From Paenibacillus sp. MMS20-IR301 (GTDB lineage Bacteria > Bacillota > Bacilli > Paenibacillales > Paenibacillaceae), in the NCBI RefSeq assembly GCF_032302195.1, contig NZ_CP135275.1, positions 1,860,001 to 1,924,000 on the forward strand: a stretch of 64,000 nucleotides of DNA, in the 5' to 3' direction. The translations under genes and the position numbers were made by a program. This document shows positions 52,730-61,378 of the stretch, one piece after another. The notes below the pieces were generated by a model, which worked only from the letters and a program-made list of their open reading frames with translations, did no database searches and was not told the DNA's origin. Each line of letters starts with the position of its first letter. The first letter of the stretch is position 1.

Positions 52730-54109
52730 ATGAATGTCCGCAGCTGGTGGCTGATGCTATCCGTGGGGCTCGGAATGCTGCTGAATCCGCTCAACTCTTC
52801 GATGGTTTCTGTGGCCCTGCCAAGATTACAACATGAGTTCAGGCTCGATTTTTCCACAGTCTCGTGGATTATTTTTTCGTTCTATATTGCAAGTGCCGCA
52901 ACTCAGCCTGTTATGGGGAAAGTGAGCGATATTTTCGGCCGCAGGTTTATCTTCCTCACCGGACTTGTGATTACCTTCGCCGCATCTTTATTAGCACCAT
53001 TATCCCCCGGCTTCGGTTGGCTTATAGCTTTCAGGGTTATGCAGTCCATTGGCACCAGTATGGTAGTGGCCGTGGGCATGGCTGTGGTAAGGATTCATAT
53101 TACGGACAAGCAAGCGGCCGCTCTGTCAGTCCTGTCCATGTTTACCTCAGGGGCTGCGGCGGTTGGTCCTTTTATCGGCGGGGTCTTTATTCATCTTTGG
53201 GGCTGGACCTCTATCTTCTATATGAACATCCCGTTCGTTGCAGCAAGCTTCCTGTTAGGCTGGCATGTGATTCCTAGGGATAAACCGCCTGCAGCTGGAG
53301 CAGGCCATAAGCTGTCTTTGCGGCAATGGATGAAACGTATGGATGCAACGGGTATCCTGCTGTTTACGGCGGGCCTGGTTGCCCTGCTTGCCCAGCTGCT
53401 GTCCGCGAAATCCTCCGGGCATGTCTCATTACCTAATGTTCTTATTGGCCTGGGCGGTCTGATCCTGCTGCTTGCTTTCGTACGGCACGAGCTGCGGTCA
53501 GAGCTGCCTTTCATTCCACTGCGCACCTTTGCCGGTTATCCTGCGTTAACCAAAGTGAATATTGAATTTATGCTGGTGAATCTTCTGTACTACTCCGTCT
53601 TTTTCGGACTTCCTTCTTACTTGCAGCTGGTTCGGCAGGTCAGTGAACTCCACACAGGAATTCTCATGCTGAGTCTGGGCTTATGTTCACTCGCTGCTTC
53701 TCCGCTGGCAGGCAGATGGATAGACAGATCCGGCCCCAGGCCGGCTATGCTGGTGTCCGCAATCCTTATGGCGCTGGGGTCAGTGTGGATCATAATGCTC
53801 ACGCCCGCCTCACCGGTATTAACGGTCTGTCTCGCCCTGGCCGCCTTCGGGGTCAGCAACGGTCTGAATAATGTCGCGATGCAGGCAGCCCTGTTCAATA
53901 GTTCACCGAAAGAGATCATCGGTGTAGCCTCCGGCTTGTTCAGTACGTCCAGATATTTCGGAACGATCCTGTCCTCCTTATTGATCGGAATCATTATGGG
54001 GAACCAGTTCAGCTTCAGCGGCTTCCGCGTGCTGGGTATTATTCTTGCTATGGTTGCTGTATGCCTGGTGTTCATGAACCGGCGGCGAAGAAAGACGAAG
54101 CATCTATAA
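52730..54109 (+). CDS. MFS drug transporter (DHA2 type)
   Basis: 459 residues from ATG 52730 (AGGAGG 7 bases ahead). Membrane segments number about 14, with the DHA motifs LNSSMVSVALPRLQHEF in helix 1, QPVMGKVSDIFGRRFIF after helix 2 and an antiporter-like GAAAVGPFIGGVFIHLWGW. This is the pattern of the EmrB/QacA group of proton-driven exporters. A LysR regulator diverges from it. The exported compound is unknown. Confidence 0.92.
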   Translation: MNVRSWWLMLSVGLGMLLNPLNSSMVSVALPRLQHEFRLDFSTVSWIIFSFYIASAATQPVMGKVSDIFGRRFIFLTGLVITFAASLLAPLSPGFGWLIAFRVMQSIGTSMVVAVGMAVVRIHITDKQAAALSVLSMFTSGAAAVGPFIGGVFIHLWGWTSIFYMNIPFVAASFLLGWHVIPRDKPPAAGAGHKLSLRQWMKRMDATGILLFTAGLVALLAQLLSAKSSGHVSLPNVLIGLGGLILLLAFVRHELRSELPFIPLRTFAGYPALTKVNIEFMLVNLLYYSVFFGLPSYLQLVRQVSELHTGILMLSLGLCSLAASPLAGRWIDRSGPRPAMLVSAILMALGSVWIIMLTPASPVLTVCLALAAFGVSNGLNNVAMQAALFNSSPKEIIGVASGLFSTSRYFGTILSSLLIGIIMGNQFSFSGFRVLGIILAMVAVCLVFMNRRRRKTKHL

Positions 54110-54162
54110 ATATAAAAAGTTATCAAAAAACCGCGCACAGCGCGGTTCCATGCCTTCCGTAT

Positions 54163-54732
54163 TCAGTAATCCAGCAGCCGTCCGTTGTCATGCCACTGTC
54201 CGTACGATTTGTTCGCTTTAGTACCGGCGATGAACTTATCCAGCCTGCTCTGGTACAGCTCCGGCTGCTGCCGGCAGCTCTGGATATTATCAATCCGGAT
54301 TCGCTGGTACAGCTCTGGAAAAGCCCGGAAATGCTCACAGACCAGAGGATCTTCCTGGATGCGCCGCATGATTTCCTGATCAATCCTGAAAGAGTCCTGT
54401 CCCATCCCGGGCAACACTGCCCTGCCTGCGTCTGTCATGAGCCCCAGCTTCTCCAGGCGCCGCACACGTTCCTTGTTGAGTTCGGTCCATGAGCTTTTAG
54501 GGCTGCGGGGAGAGAGCCTTTGGGCCACCCCGGTTTCGCCTATTTTCTTCTTGATTCCGTCGATCCACCCGAAACAAAGCGCTTCTTCAGCGGTGTCCAG
54601 GTATAACAGGGTATCCGGCTTAGGCGTCATGCTGACGATTACCCAGCAGGCTTTCTCCTTCCGGGAAAAGGCCTGCAGCCAGGCCCTTAATTCTTCCCTT
54701 GTCTGCACAGGCAGCAGGTTGTCAATTTCCAT
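54163..54732 (-). CDS. YdeI/OmpD-associated family protein
   Basis: 189 residues, AAGGAG before the ATG. It begins with TREELRAWLQAFSRKEKACW, continues with ALCFGWIDGIKKKIGETGVA-QRLSPRSPKSSWTELNKERV and ends with a helical tail. This is the YdeI / bacteriocin-protection-like family, whose members are small cytoplasmic proteins of unsettled function. It faces the MFS gene end-on, 53 bases apart, and follows the second copy of the dispersed repeat. Confidence 0.85.
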   Translation of the reverse strand: MEIDNLLPVQTREELRAWLQAFSRKEKACWVIVSMTPKPDTLLYLDTAEEALCFGWIDGIKKKIGETGVAQRLSPRSPKSSWTELNKERVRRLEKLGLMTDAGRAVLPGMGQDSFRIDQEIMRRIQEDPLVCEHFRAFPELYQRIRIDNIQSCRQQPELYQSRLDKFIAGTKANKSYGQWHDNGRLLDY

Positions 54733-54752
54733 AGCTCTAATGATTCTCCTTA

Positions 54753-54997
54753 CTATATAGCTTGAACTGGAAACCTATATGTTGACTTAGGATACAAGAA
54801 TGCCCAAGGAGCTTCTTGCTGGACGGCCGGAATTCGCTCATGTCCTTAGGGTCCGGCACTCAGCTGCCTATCCTCGGGCTTAACGTCTCTCATGTCCGTA
54901 ACGCTAATCTAGTCACTTGAACAACCGTTGTGCCCCTACATATCCCCCCCACCACCGACTCTCTTTTTTCTAAAGTTTTTTAGTTCAATCTATATAG
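54753..54997. repeat. Dispersed repeat with terminal inverted repeats, copy 2 (MITE-like)
   Basis: 245 bases. The ends CTATATAGCTTGAACT (54753-54768) and AGTTCAATCTATATAG (54982-54997) are reverse complements except at one position. The conserved blocks match copy 1 at 2644-2989. The right end enters the DinB gene, supplying its last three codons and stop. No transposase frame is present and no clear target duplication could be read. The region 54733-54984 has no other feature. Confidence 0.7.
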
Positions 54998-55515
54998 GTG
55001 TTAGATGTTGCTTGCTCCTGATACCAATACAGAATATAGTCGTTCATAGTGGACGCATGGCCCAGTTGGCGCAGCATGGCAGAGATATTGCCCCGGTGAT
55101 AGGTCCCGTGATTAACCGCATGATGCACAATCTCCTCTAAGGTAGTGTTGCGCGGTCCGATGTACGGATTCTCAAGCAGGATCGTCCGGGTAAGGTCAGG
55201 CCCGCTGCGGAACCATTCCTGATAATTCTCGGCTAGCCGGGCGAAGGCTTCCGCGAATTCATCTGCCGTATACAATACTGTCTCATGTACACGCGGCATA
55301 CATTCCTCCAGCGCTTCCTTCATTCCCCGGCCGTTGACGACACTGTTCCACACCTGATCCACAGCATAAATATGGCTGAAGGCATGGGCAATTGTGGGAA
55401 AGGAAGTATTCACCTCCTGTGTCAGCACACCGGACGGGAGAGTCTTGATATGTTCTAAAAGTGTTTGTGTAGCCCAGAAGTGGTAATTAACGAATTGTTG
55501 CGGATGATTTGTCAT
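54985..55515 (-). CDS. DinB family protein
   Basis: 176 residues. The four-helix DinB fold has its metal histidines in AHAFSHIYAVDQVW and VHHAVNHGTYHRGNISAML. Members are damage-inducible or thiol-transferase-like (DinB/YfiT) proteins of the cytoplasm. AAGGAG precedes the ATG. The final residues TYID and the stop codon are encoded by the terminal inverted repeat of the adjacent element, so the original C terminus may have been altered by its insertion. Confidence 0.88.
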   Translation of the reverse strand: MTNHPQQFVNYHFWATQTLLEHIKTLPSGVLTQEVNTSFPTIAHAFSHIYAVDQVWNSVVNGRGMKEALEECMPRVHETVLYTADEFAEAFARLAENYQEWFRSGPDLTRTILLENPYIGPRNTTLEEIVHHAVNHGTYHRGNISAMLRQLGHASTMNDYILYWYQEQATSNTYID

Positions 55516-55579
55516 TTGTTATGTCTCCTTCACTCTATCATGGATTGGGGATACGGGTACGGTTTCAATTATAAAAAAA

Positions 55580-55607
55580 GAAGTATGACAAAGGCCCGTC
55601 ATACTTC
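55580..55607 (-). terminator. Terminator of the second WYL regulator gene
   Basis: GAAGTATGAC (55580-55589) pairs exactly with GTCATACTTC (55598-55607) and, on the minus strand, is followed by seven T. The stem overlaps the last codons and stop of the gene. Confidence 0.85.
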
Positions 55608-56510
55608 TTCATAATATTTAAGCGCATTTTGCAGCTGTTCTTTCAGTATTTCCCGCAATGCCGGGGGCTTAAGCACCTCAGCCCCGCTGCCGAAGCTGAG
55701 CAGAATCGACCACAGCCAGCGTGCCCCCAGCGGATGGCAGACCGGAATCCGAATTAACATGCTGCCGTCCTGGCGGAACTCGGTATCTGCTTCATGGAAC
55801 TGGTCCAGCGCTTCTGCCAGTGCCCCTGGACGAACTAGGATCACTACTTCTTCCACTGCACCCGGCACCCCTGCATCTTTAGCATGTTCAGGTACCTCTT
55901 GATGCGGCTCGAATGTTGTATCCGTCAACAGCACATTCATCATCCGTGACAGCCGGAATTCCCTGTACTCCTCCCGGGTTCTGCAGAACCCGTAGATATA
56001 CCAATTCCTGTATTTGAAATGCAGCCGCACGGGTTCAACCTCACGGCTTGAGCGTTCATTCCGCACATTAATGTAATGGAAGGAAATTACCCTGCACCGA
56101 AGAATACCCTCGCGTACATTACGCAGCGCTTCAGAGGCGGATCTGTGTGTCTCGAAATCAACGAGCAGGCTCGGCTGCTGGTGTCCGGCATCGATTGTCT
56201 GCAGCCGCTCAATCGTCTCCTGGGCACGTTCGTCTTCAAATACAGAAGACAGGCTGTGCAGGACAGAGATAAGCGAGTTGACATCGTAGGAGCCCAGGAG
56301 GCTTTTATCCATCTTATAGCCGTCCATAATTCCGTAACCGCCCTTGGTCCCCTGATAAGACACAACGGGGATTCCTGCTGCGCAGATGACATCAATATCC
56401 CGGTATATCGTTCTTGGCGATACCTGATACTGCTCAGCGAGCACAGTTGCAGATAATACCTCGTTGTTCAGCAGCTTGTAGATCATCGAAATCAGCCGTT
56501 CCAGTTTCAT
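55599..56510 (-). CDS. YafY-type HTH-WYL transcriptional regulator
   Basis: 303 residues. The winged helix reads LSATVLAEQYQVSPRTIYRD-IDVICAAGIPVVSYQGTKGG; a WYL domain lies near 130-190 (ILRCRVISFHYINVRNERSS, FKYRNWYIYGFCRTREEYRE) and a WCX C terminus follows. It lies 22 bases after a serine hydrolase gene on the same strand and may regulate that operon. It is the second YafY-type regulator of the window. Confidence 0.92.
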   Translation of the reverse strand: MKLERLISMIYKLLNNEVLSATVLAEQYQVSPRTIYRDIDVICAAGIPVVSYQGTKGGYGIMDGYKMDKSLLGSYDVNSLISVLHSLSSVFEDERAQETIERLQTIDAGHQQPSLLVDFETHRSASEALRNVREGILRCRVISFHYINVRNERSSREVEPVRLHFKYRNWYIYGFCRTREEYREFRLSRMMNVLLTDTTFEPHQEVPEHAKDAGVPGAVEEVVILVRPGALAEALDQFHEADTEFRQDGSMLIRIPVCHPLGARWLWSILLSFGSGAEVLKPPALREILKEQLQNALKYYEEV

Positions 56511-56532
56511 ACCGTTCTTAGCCGCCCCTATT

Positions 56533-57876
56533 TCATTTAGTAGTCTCTTCTTCTGTCCGCAGCAGCTTCAGCTTGCGGGAGATGGCTTCACTGCCTGGAA
56601 AGATTGCGGCAGCACAAGTAATAATGGCTAGTGCATCCTCCTTGTGACCATACCAGCTTATTGAATCCGTAATGCGCAGGAATTCGAAATCCGCATCATA
56701 ATAGGCATCCTGCTCCTCCCGGCTGATCCGGTGGTACTCCTCCAGCGCCTGCTCCATTCCGCCCGTTACCGCTATGCTGGCAATATGATGAGCCATGGAT
56801 TGCTTAATACGGTGAAGCTCTGCACCCAGCAAATGGTCCCGGAGAGGAAGAGTTACACTGCCGGGCCAGACATGATCGCAGTTAGTCATCACACAGATGC
56901 CTGTATTATCATCCGGAAACAGCATCAGCTCACTGAGGAAACCGGTATCCCATCCGGAATGTGACAGCATGCGGGAGCCTTTATATTCTCCGAGGAACCA
57001 GCCCAGGCCTACGTGCTCATGCTCATGACCCCAGCCAGTCGCCATCGACGGACTCCACATTGCATCATAGCTGTCAGGCTGTAAGGCGTTATAGCTGTCC
57101 TCGGCCTTACCCTGATTAAGGTGCATCAGCATATACCGGCACATATCATGAATGCTGGAGTATAACGTGGAGCTTGGCGCATGCGCCCTGTTGTAAGGAA
57201 ACACCTTGCTGACTTGGGCTCCGTATCCGTCCGAGGTTGTCAGAATATGAGGTGCAGCAATGTTAGCTTCGACCTCCTGCTTCAGGAATGAGCTGGCTGT
57301 CATGCCCGCCGGATCAAGAATATGCTCTTTCATATACTGCTCAAAGCTCAGACCGCTAACCTTGGCAATCAAATCCCCCAGAATCTCATAAGCTATATTA
57401 CTATAAGCAAAACAAGCACCCGGCTCACTCAGCAGCTTATGGCGGCTGATGCTGAGTACGTACCGTTCAAGACTTTGCTCATCATACTCCGGCCGGTCCC
57501 AGGCGTAGTCCTCTTCATCCGGCATGCCGGAAGTATGGTTCAGCAGCTGTCTGACTGTGATTAGCGGGTAGCGCTCATCCTCCATTTTGAAATAGGGAAG
57601 GTAGGCTGTAACGGGTGAATCCAATTGCACCAGCCCGCGCTCAGCCAGCTGCATTACAGCAGTTACGACTAAGGTCTTGGATACTGAGGCTAGATGAAAT
57701 AAGGTGCTGTGGGCAACGGGCTCGCCTGTAGATACATTCGCTGCCCCGTATTCACCTGTAAAAATAACCTGCTGATCTTTCACAATTCCGACAGTTAATC
57801 CTGTAAAAGGTCCATTCGCCACAAATCCGGATAATATGGAGTGCAGTGAAGCCCCCGTTTGCAAATATGTATTCAT
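56533..57876 (-). CDS. Beta-lactamase-family serine hydrolase
   Basis: 447 residues from ATG 57876 (GGGAGG 8 bases ahead). The class C/penicillin-binding signatures are HLASVSKTLVV (SxxK), FAYSNIAYEILG (YxN) and SHSGWDTGF (HxG in place of KTG). There is no signal peptide, so the enzyme is probably cytoplasmic and acts as an esterase or peptidase rather than a true beta-lactamase. The C-terminal 100 residues after the catalytic core are helical and of unknown role. It precedes a WYL regulator. Confidence 0.88.
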   Translation of the reverse strand: MNTYLQTGASLHSILSGFVANGPFTGLTVGIVKDQQVIFTGEYGAANVSTGEPVAHSTLFHLASVSKTLVVTAVMQLAERGLVQLDSPVTAYLPYFKMEDERYPLITVRQLLNHTSGMPDEEDYAWDRPEYDEQSLERYVLSISRHKLLSEPGACFAYSNIAYEILGDLIAKVSGLSFEQYMKEHILDPAGMTASSFLKQEVEANIAAPHILTTSDGYGAQVSKVFPYNRAHAPSSTLYSSIHDMCRYMLMHLNQGKAEDSYNALQPDSYDAMWSPSMATGWGHEHEHVGLGWFLGEYKGSRMLSHSGWDTGFLSELMLFPDDNTGICVMTNCDHVWPGSVTLPLRDHLLGAELHRIKQSMAHHIASIAVTGGMEQALEEYHRISREEQDAYYDADFEFLRITDSISWYGHKEDALAIITCAAAIFPGSEAISRKLKLLRTEEETTK

Positions 57877-57995
57877 CCTGTAGCCTCCCAAATATCTATC
57901 CTCACACTGGATAAATATAACACCGCTGGAGAGCTCCGAATGAGTAATAAACGGCTTATATCAAACTTTCCTTGAGGTAAAGCTGAATTTACTTG

Positions 57996-58304
57996 CTAAC
58001 CCTCAACCACATCAGCCATCAGAGCCGTAGCGATTTCCAGCATTACAGGAACTACAGCTTCCGTTGACAGAGCTACATAGAGGTCACCAGCATACAGCCG
58101 GAAAGGAATCTCCATCTGCTCATAGTGCCACATGAAGAAATCTCCCTCGATGGACATCGTGCTTTCAGGTCCTTTTACAGTGTATACCTGTGAGTATGTG
58201 AAATCAGGCTTGTCCGCAAAATACTGCCGGCACTCCTCAAGCGAAATGGCCGGCTCCGGGTTGCCCTCCTGCATAGTACGGGTAATACGAAAACGCTGAC
58301 TCAT
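57996..58304 (-). CDS. Hypothetical protein (102 aa)
   Basis: 102 residues beginning MSQRFRITRTMQEGNPEPAI and containing EECRQYFADKPDFTYSQVYT and GDFFMWHYEQMEIPFRLYAG. It looks like a compact alpha-beta cytoplasmic protein without a signal, membrane segment or metal motif. The family was not recognised. It starts 18 bases after the GNAT stop on the same strand, so the two are probably co-transcribed. Confidence 0.65.
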   Translation of the reverse strand: MSQRFRITRTMQEGNPEPAISLEECRQYFADKPDFTYSQVYTVKGPESTMSIEGDFFMWHYEQMEIPFRLYAGDLYVALSTEAVVPVMLEIATALMADVVEG

Positions 58305-58322
58305 AGCTAAACCTCCAAATGG

Positions 58323-58865
58323 TTAAATTTCGTCCGCGGGGTTGAGAATGGCCAGAATCTGATGATCCTCCCACACCCCGTTAATCTTCACATTACGCTG
58401 CGCAATTCCTTCCTTGTGGAACCCGGCGTTCTCCAGCACGCGGATGGAACCCGGATTGCGGGGAGAAACTTCCCCGGTGATCCGGTGGAATTTCAGTTCG
58501 TCGAAGGCATAGCGTACGACCTGCTTCACAGCCTCCGTCATATATCCCTTACCGTTATACTCCTTGTCGAGACTATACCCGATCATACAGCTCTGCAGCG
58601 GCCCCCGGACCACAAATGTCAGGCCGACAGTACCAATTATCCGGTCATCCGCCTTGTGGCAGACCACGAAATCATATTTCCGGTCCTCTGCCCGGTCTTC
58701 GTTATACCGCATAATTTTATCGCGCTGATACTCTTCCGTGTAGAACTCCTCAGGAACATCCGGCGAATGCTGTGCGAAAAACTCGCGGTTCCGCTTATAC
58801 AGCTCAGTTAATGCCCCGGCATCCTTTTCCTCTGAGAACCGCACATACACTTGCTGCTCTGTCAT
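58323..58865 (-). CDS. GNAT family acetyltransferase (RimJ/RimL-like)
   Basis: 180 residues. The GNAT core is visible as IIGTVGLTFVVRGPLQ, IGYSLDKEYNGKGYMTEAVK (acetyl-CoA loop) and EVSPRNPGSIRVLENAGFHK with WEDHQILAIL at the end. This pattern is of the RimJ/RimL group that acetylates protein N termini or small molecules. It follows the second bshB2 gene by 26 bases on the same strand. Confidence 0.9.
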   Translation of the reverse strand: MTEQQVYVRFSEEKDAGALTELYKRNREFFAQHSPDVPEEFYTEEYQRDKIMRYNEDRAEDRKYDFVVCHKADDRIIGTVGLTFVVRGPLQSCMIGYSLDKEYNGKGYMTEAVKQVVRYAFDELKFHRITGEVSPRNPGSIRVLENAGFHKEGIAQRNVKINGVWEDHQILAILNPADEI

Positions 58866-58891
58866 TGCTGTATCCTCCCCTGAATATCATG

Positions 58892-59611
58892 TTATCCGTT
58901 GCATCCCGCCAATACTTTGTCCTCCAGCTCTGTGCGCATAGCAAACTGGTAGGTCCAGAACCGCTCAGTACCGAACTTGCTGCGGATTTCAGCATCATTA
59001 ATGTCCCTGCCCCCCAGAACCTTGTCCGCCTGGAACTGCGAGCGGTGCGACAGGATGGATTCCAGCTTCGCGGCGAGGAAGGATGTCACATCTATAATCA
59101 CATCCGCATTTCCGATCTTCTGCTTGTGATTGTTGGAGAATGCGACACAGTGTACGACCGGCCGTTCTGCTGCAGGTATACAGGCAATGGTCCGAATAAC
59201 GGCTGCACCGGTAGCATCATGATCGGGATGCACGCTGTAGCCCGGGTAGAAGGTAATTACCAGTGAGGGCTGCAGCTCCTGCACCAGCGCCAGAATCTGA
59301 CCGTCCAGCAGCGCCGGGTCTTCGAATTCGATCATTTTATCATGGAAGCCGAGCATCCTTAAGTCTTGAATTCCAATCGCCTGACAGGAGGCTGCAAGCT
59401 CCTCCTTCCGGATAACCGGCAGCGTAACCCGGTTCGCAATCAGCGGAACGCCCATATTACGCCCCATTTCGCCCAGCGTCAGGCAGGCATAAGTGACATG
59501 GGTACCAGCGTCTATGTACTTGGCGAGTGTTCCGGATACGAAATACGCTTCATCATCCGGATGCGGAAGCACCACCAGAATTCTCCGATGTTCCATCAGT
59601 TTATTGTTCAT
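58892..59611 (-). CDS. bshB2: Bacillithiol deacetylase BshB2 (paralog 2)
   Basis: 239 residues. Zinc motifs VLPHPDDEAYFVSG and SVHPDHDATGAAVIRT, plus LSHRSQFQADKVLGG, match BshB deacetylases of bacillithiol synthesis. It lies directly after yojF, the usual partner of bshB2 (yojG) in Bacillus, so this copy is probably the genuine enzyme. It differs from the paralog at 51044-51715 by a longer C terminus. It acts in the cytoplasm on GlcNAc-malate. Confidence 0.9.
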   Translation of the reverse strand: MNNKLMEHRRILVVLPHPDDEAYFVSGTLAKYIDAGTHVTYACLTLGEMGRNMGVPLIANRVTLPVIRKEELAASCQAIGIQDLRMLGFHDKMIEFEDPALLDGQILALVQELQPSLVITFYPGYSVHPDHDATGAAVIRTIACIPAAERPVVHCVAFSNNHKQKIGNADVIIDVTSFLAAKLESILSHRSQFQADKVLGGRDINDAEIRSKFGTERFWTYQFAMRTELEDKVLAGCNG

Positions 59612-59633
59612 GTGTAATTCATCCTCTGCTTTC

Positions 59634-59978
59634 TTAAAAAGGGTTCCGGCTGAGCTGCAAAGCTACAATCAGCTTGCCCTGATTATCATGTCCGGCCAGA
59701 ATCAGCCGCTCGGTTTCGTTCTCATCGACATGAGTCAGGCCTTCGGCATAAATCCAGCCATGCTCAGTCTTCAGTCCTACCCGGTACGGGCCGTTTCCAG
59801 AAATAGAGCCGTGTGAATAACGGATCACTGCATTGCTGATGAATGCCGATCCCGGCGGGCGGGAGCTGTCAATGTGATTGGCATAAGCACCTGTTGTTAG
59901 TTCAAGGTGGATGAATAATTCTTCTCCGGCAAGCCGTTCGATCTGGAATTGAATATCTTTAGGTTGAATAGGCTGCAT
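59634..59978 (-). CDS. yojF: YojF family protein
   Basis: 114 residues, AGGAGG before the ATG. It begins PIQPKDIQFQIERLAGEELF, has SNAVIRYSHGSISGNGPYRV-GLKTEHGWIYAEGL in the middle and ends VALQLSRNPF, as in the Bacillus YojF (DUF1806) proteins found next to bshB2. Function is not settled. The spacing of 22 bases to bshB2 supports a joint operon. A minus-strand extended -10 (TGGTATAAT) lies at 60024-60032. Confidence 0.88.
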   Translation of the reverse strand: MQPIQPKDIQFQIERLAGEELFIHLELTTGAYANHIDSSRPPGSAFISNAVIRYSHGSISGNGPYRVGLKTEHGWIYAEGLTHVDENETERLILAGHDNQGKLIVALQLSRNPF

Positions 59979-60002
59979 AACGGCCTCCTGGCTGTTTGTA
60001 TT

Positions 60003-60031
60003 TTGACAATCGTGTCAGCAAGTATTATACC
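60003..60031 (+). promoter_or_regulatory. Overlapping divergent promoters of yojF and a small ORF
   Basis: On the plus strand TTGACA (60003-60008) and TATACC (60026-60031) are 17 bases apart. On the minus strand TATAAT (60029-60024) preceded by TGG forms an extended -10 for yojF. The two would compete for RNA polymerase. Confidence 0.5.
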
Positions 60032-60141
60032 ACCATCGGCCTAATGTCTCACCACTCCGTTCAACAGCAATTCTTGTCACCAACTTGTTTAACTGTGAAT
60101 ACGTTATCTCATTATCATCTGCAGAAAGGAAGTGGAATAAA

Positions 60142-60348
60142 GTGTTACGTACAGACCCTGTGTATCAAATACTCAAGCTAATTGGGGCAGGCAAGCAGCC
60201 TGATTTCCAGCTGATCGGAATGAACGAGCGTGACTTTACTGTTGTCTTACAGCATACTCACGCTGCCGGATATGCGGGGACAGGCGGGTTGCACCCGGCA
60301 GGCCTTGACTACATCAAAGGCTATGAACGCAGACTCAACCGCAAATGA
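60142..60348 (+). CDS. Small hypothetical protein (68 aa)
   Basis: 68 residues from a GTG start with AAAGGA about 11 bases ahead; an ATG at 60085 has no site. The product starts LRTDPVYQILKLIGAGKQPD, contains FTVVLQHTHAAGYAGTGG and ends with a basic YERRLNRK. No family was recognised. The candidate promoter at 60003-60031 precedes it. Confidence 0.5.
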   Translation: MLRTDPVYQILKLIGAGKQPDFQLIGMNERDFTVVLQHTHAAGYAGTGGLHPAGLDYIKGYERRLNRK

Positions 60349-60448
60349 GCTGGTAAATATGGAAGGTTCTATTGACCAATCCCGAATAGCAAGTTACCTT
60401 ATTTCTATAGAGTGTTATTGTATGCGCTTATGAAAGAGGACCAGACGG

Positions 60449-61231
60449 ATGAACGGAAAGATAAAAAAGATATTGGCTGGAATAACCGGCATGGGCTTAA
60501 TCATCCTGGTACTGTTTGCTGTGAACAGTTTTACAGGTAATCCCGTGTCTGGTTTTCTGGCGAAAAAGGCTGCAGAGCAATATATTGACGCCCATTACGC
60601 GGACCTTCATTTGAAAGTTCAAAAGACCAGTTACAATTTCAAGTTCAGTTCGTACATTGTATTAGTACAGTCGGATGTAAGTAAGGATACTGCTTTCAAT
60701 ATTTCTGCCGACAGCTTCGGAAAGGTCATCCGGGATGACTATGAATTTGAGGTGGCCAATTATTTCACTACCTTTCGGAGATTGGACAGTGAATTGCAGG
60801 GAATAGCCATTGCAATCATTGGCGGCAAGCTTGACTATGATTTCGATTACATCTCTCTTCCGTTCGTAGACGAGGCAGATATATCGATTCTTGAGCGCGA
60901 TATGGTGCTGGATATCCACCATCCTCCGCTGCCGCTTATGGTTAACGTTACCTTGTTCAATGAGGATGTTTCGTATAACAAAATTGCAGAAGTTGGACAA
61001 GCGATCGAAGCCATATTGGATGAGCAAAAAATTCCTGTAGCCGAGTACAGCATACGAATCTTGCCGCTGTCGGATAAGCCGGAGAATGATCATCAGGCCG
61101 TCTCATGGGCCAATTCGCTCGCAATTTCTGATTTTCCTGCAGAACTTATGAATGAGAAGGATTTGCCTCAAGCAATGGAGCATTTTGAAACAGGCCGGGC
61201 TGCTGAGCTGAATCAGAATGATAAACAATGA
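60449..61231 (+). CDS. Membrane-anchored hypothetical protein (YfjL-like)
   Basis: 260 residues. One N-terminal membrane segment (LAGITGMGLIILVLFAVNSF) is followed by an extracytoplasmic domain with VSGFLAKKAAEQYIDAHYAD, YEFEVANYFTTFRRLDSELQ and a C-terminal alpha-beta part ending NQNDKQ. It resembles the YfjL group of Bacillus, whose role is unknown. It has no obvious catalytic motif. It stands alone, with about 100 AT-rich bases upstream. Confidence 0.65.
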   Translation: MNGKIKKILAGITGMGLIILVLFAVNSFTGNPVSGFLAKKAAEQYIDAHYADLHLKVQKTSYNFKFSSYIVLVQSDVSKDTAFNISADSFGKVIRDDYEFEVANYFTTFRRLDSELQGIAIAIIGGKLDYDFDYISLPFVDEADISILERDMVLDIHHPPLPLMVNVTLFNEDVSYNKIAEVGQAIEAILDEQKIPVAEYSIRILPLSDKPENDHQAVSWANSLAISDFPAELMNEKDLPQAMEHFETGRAAELNQNDKQ

Positions 61232-61350
61232 AAGCCCAATGGTTCCCCGCAGTAGCGGCCAAGCTTCGGGCGGTTACAACTTTTGGCCGGCAGGGCACCG
61301 CTCATACAGGTTCCGCAGTCCCCCTCCTTATGTCGATATCAATGAAAAAA

Positions 61351-61369
61351 GAGCCTCAATACGAGGCTC
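61351..61369 (-). terminator. Terminator of the HD-domain gene
   Basis: GAGCCTC - AATAC - GAGGCTC, followed on the minus strand by TTTTTT. It lies 10 bases after the gene's stop. Confidence 0.85.
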
Positions 61370-61378
61370 CCGCAGAAA

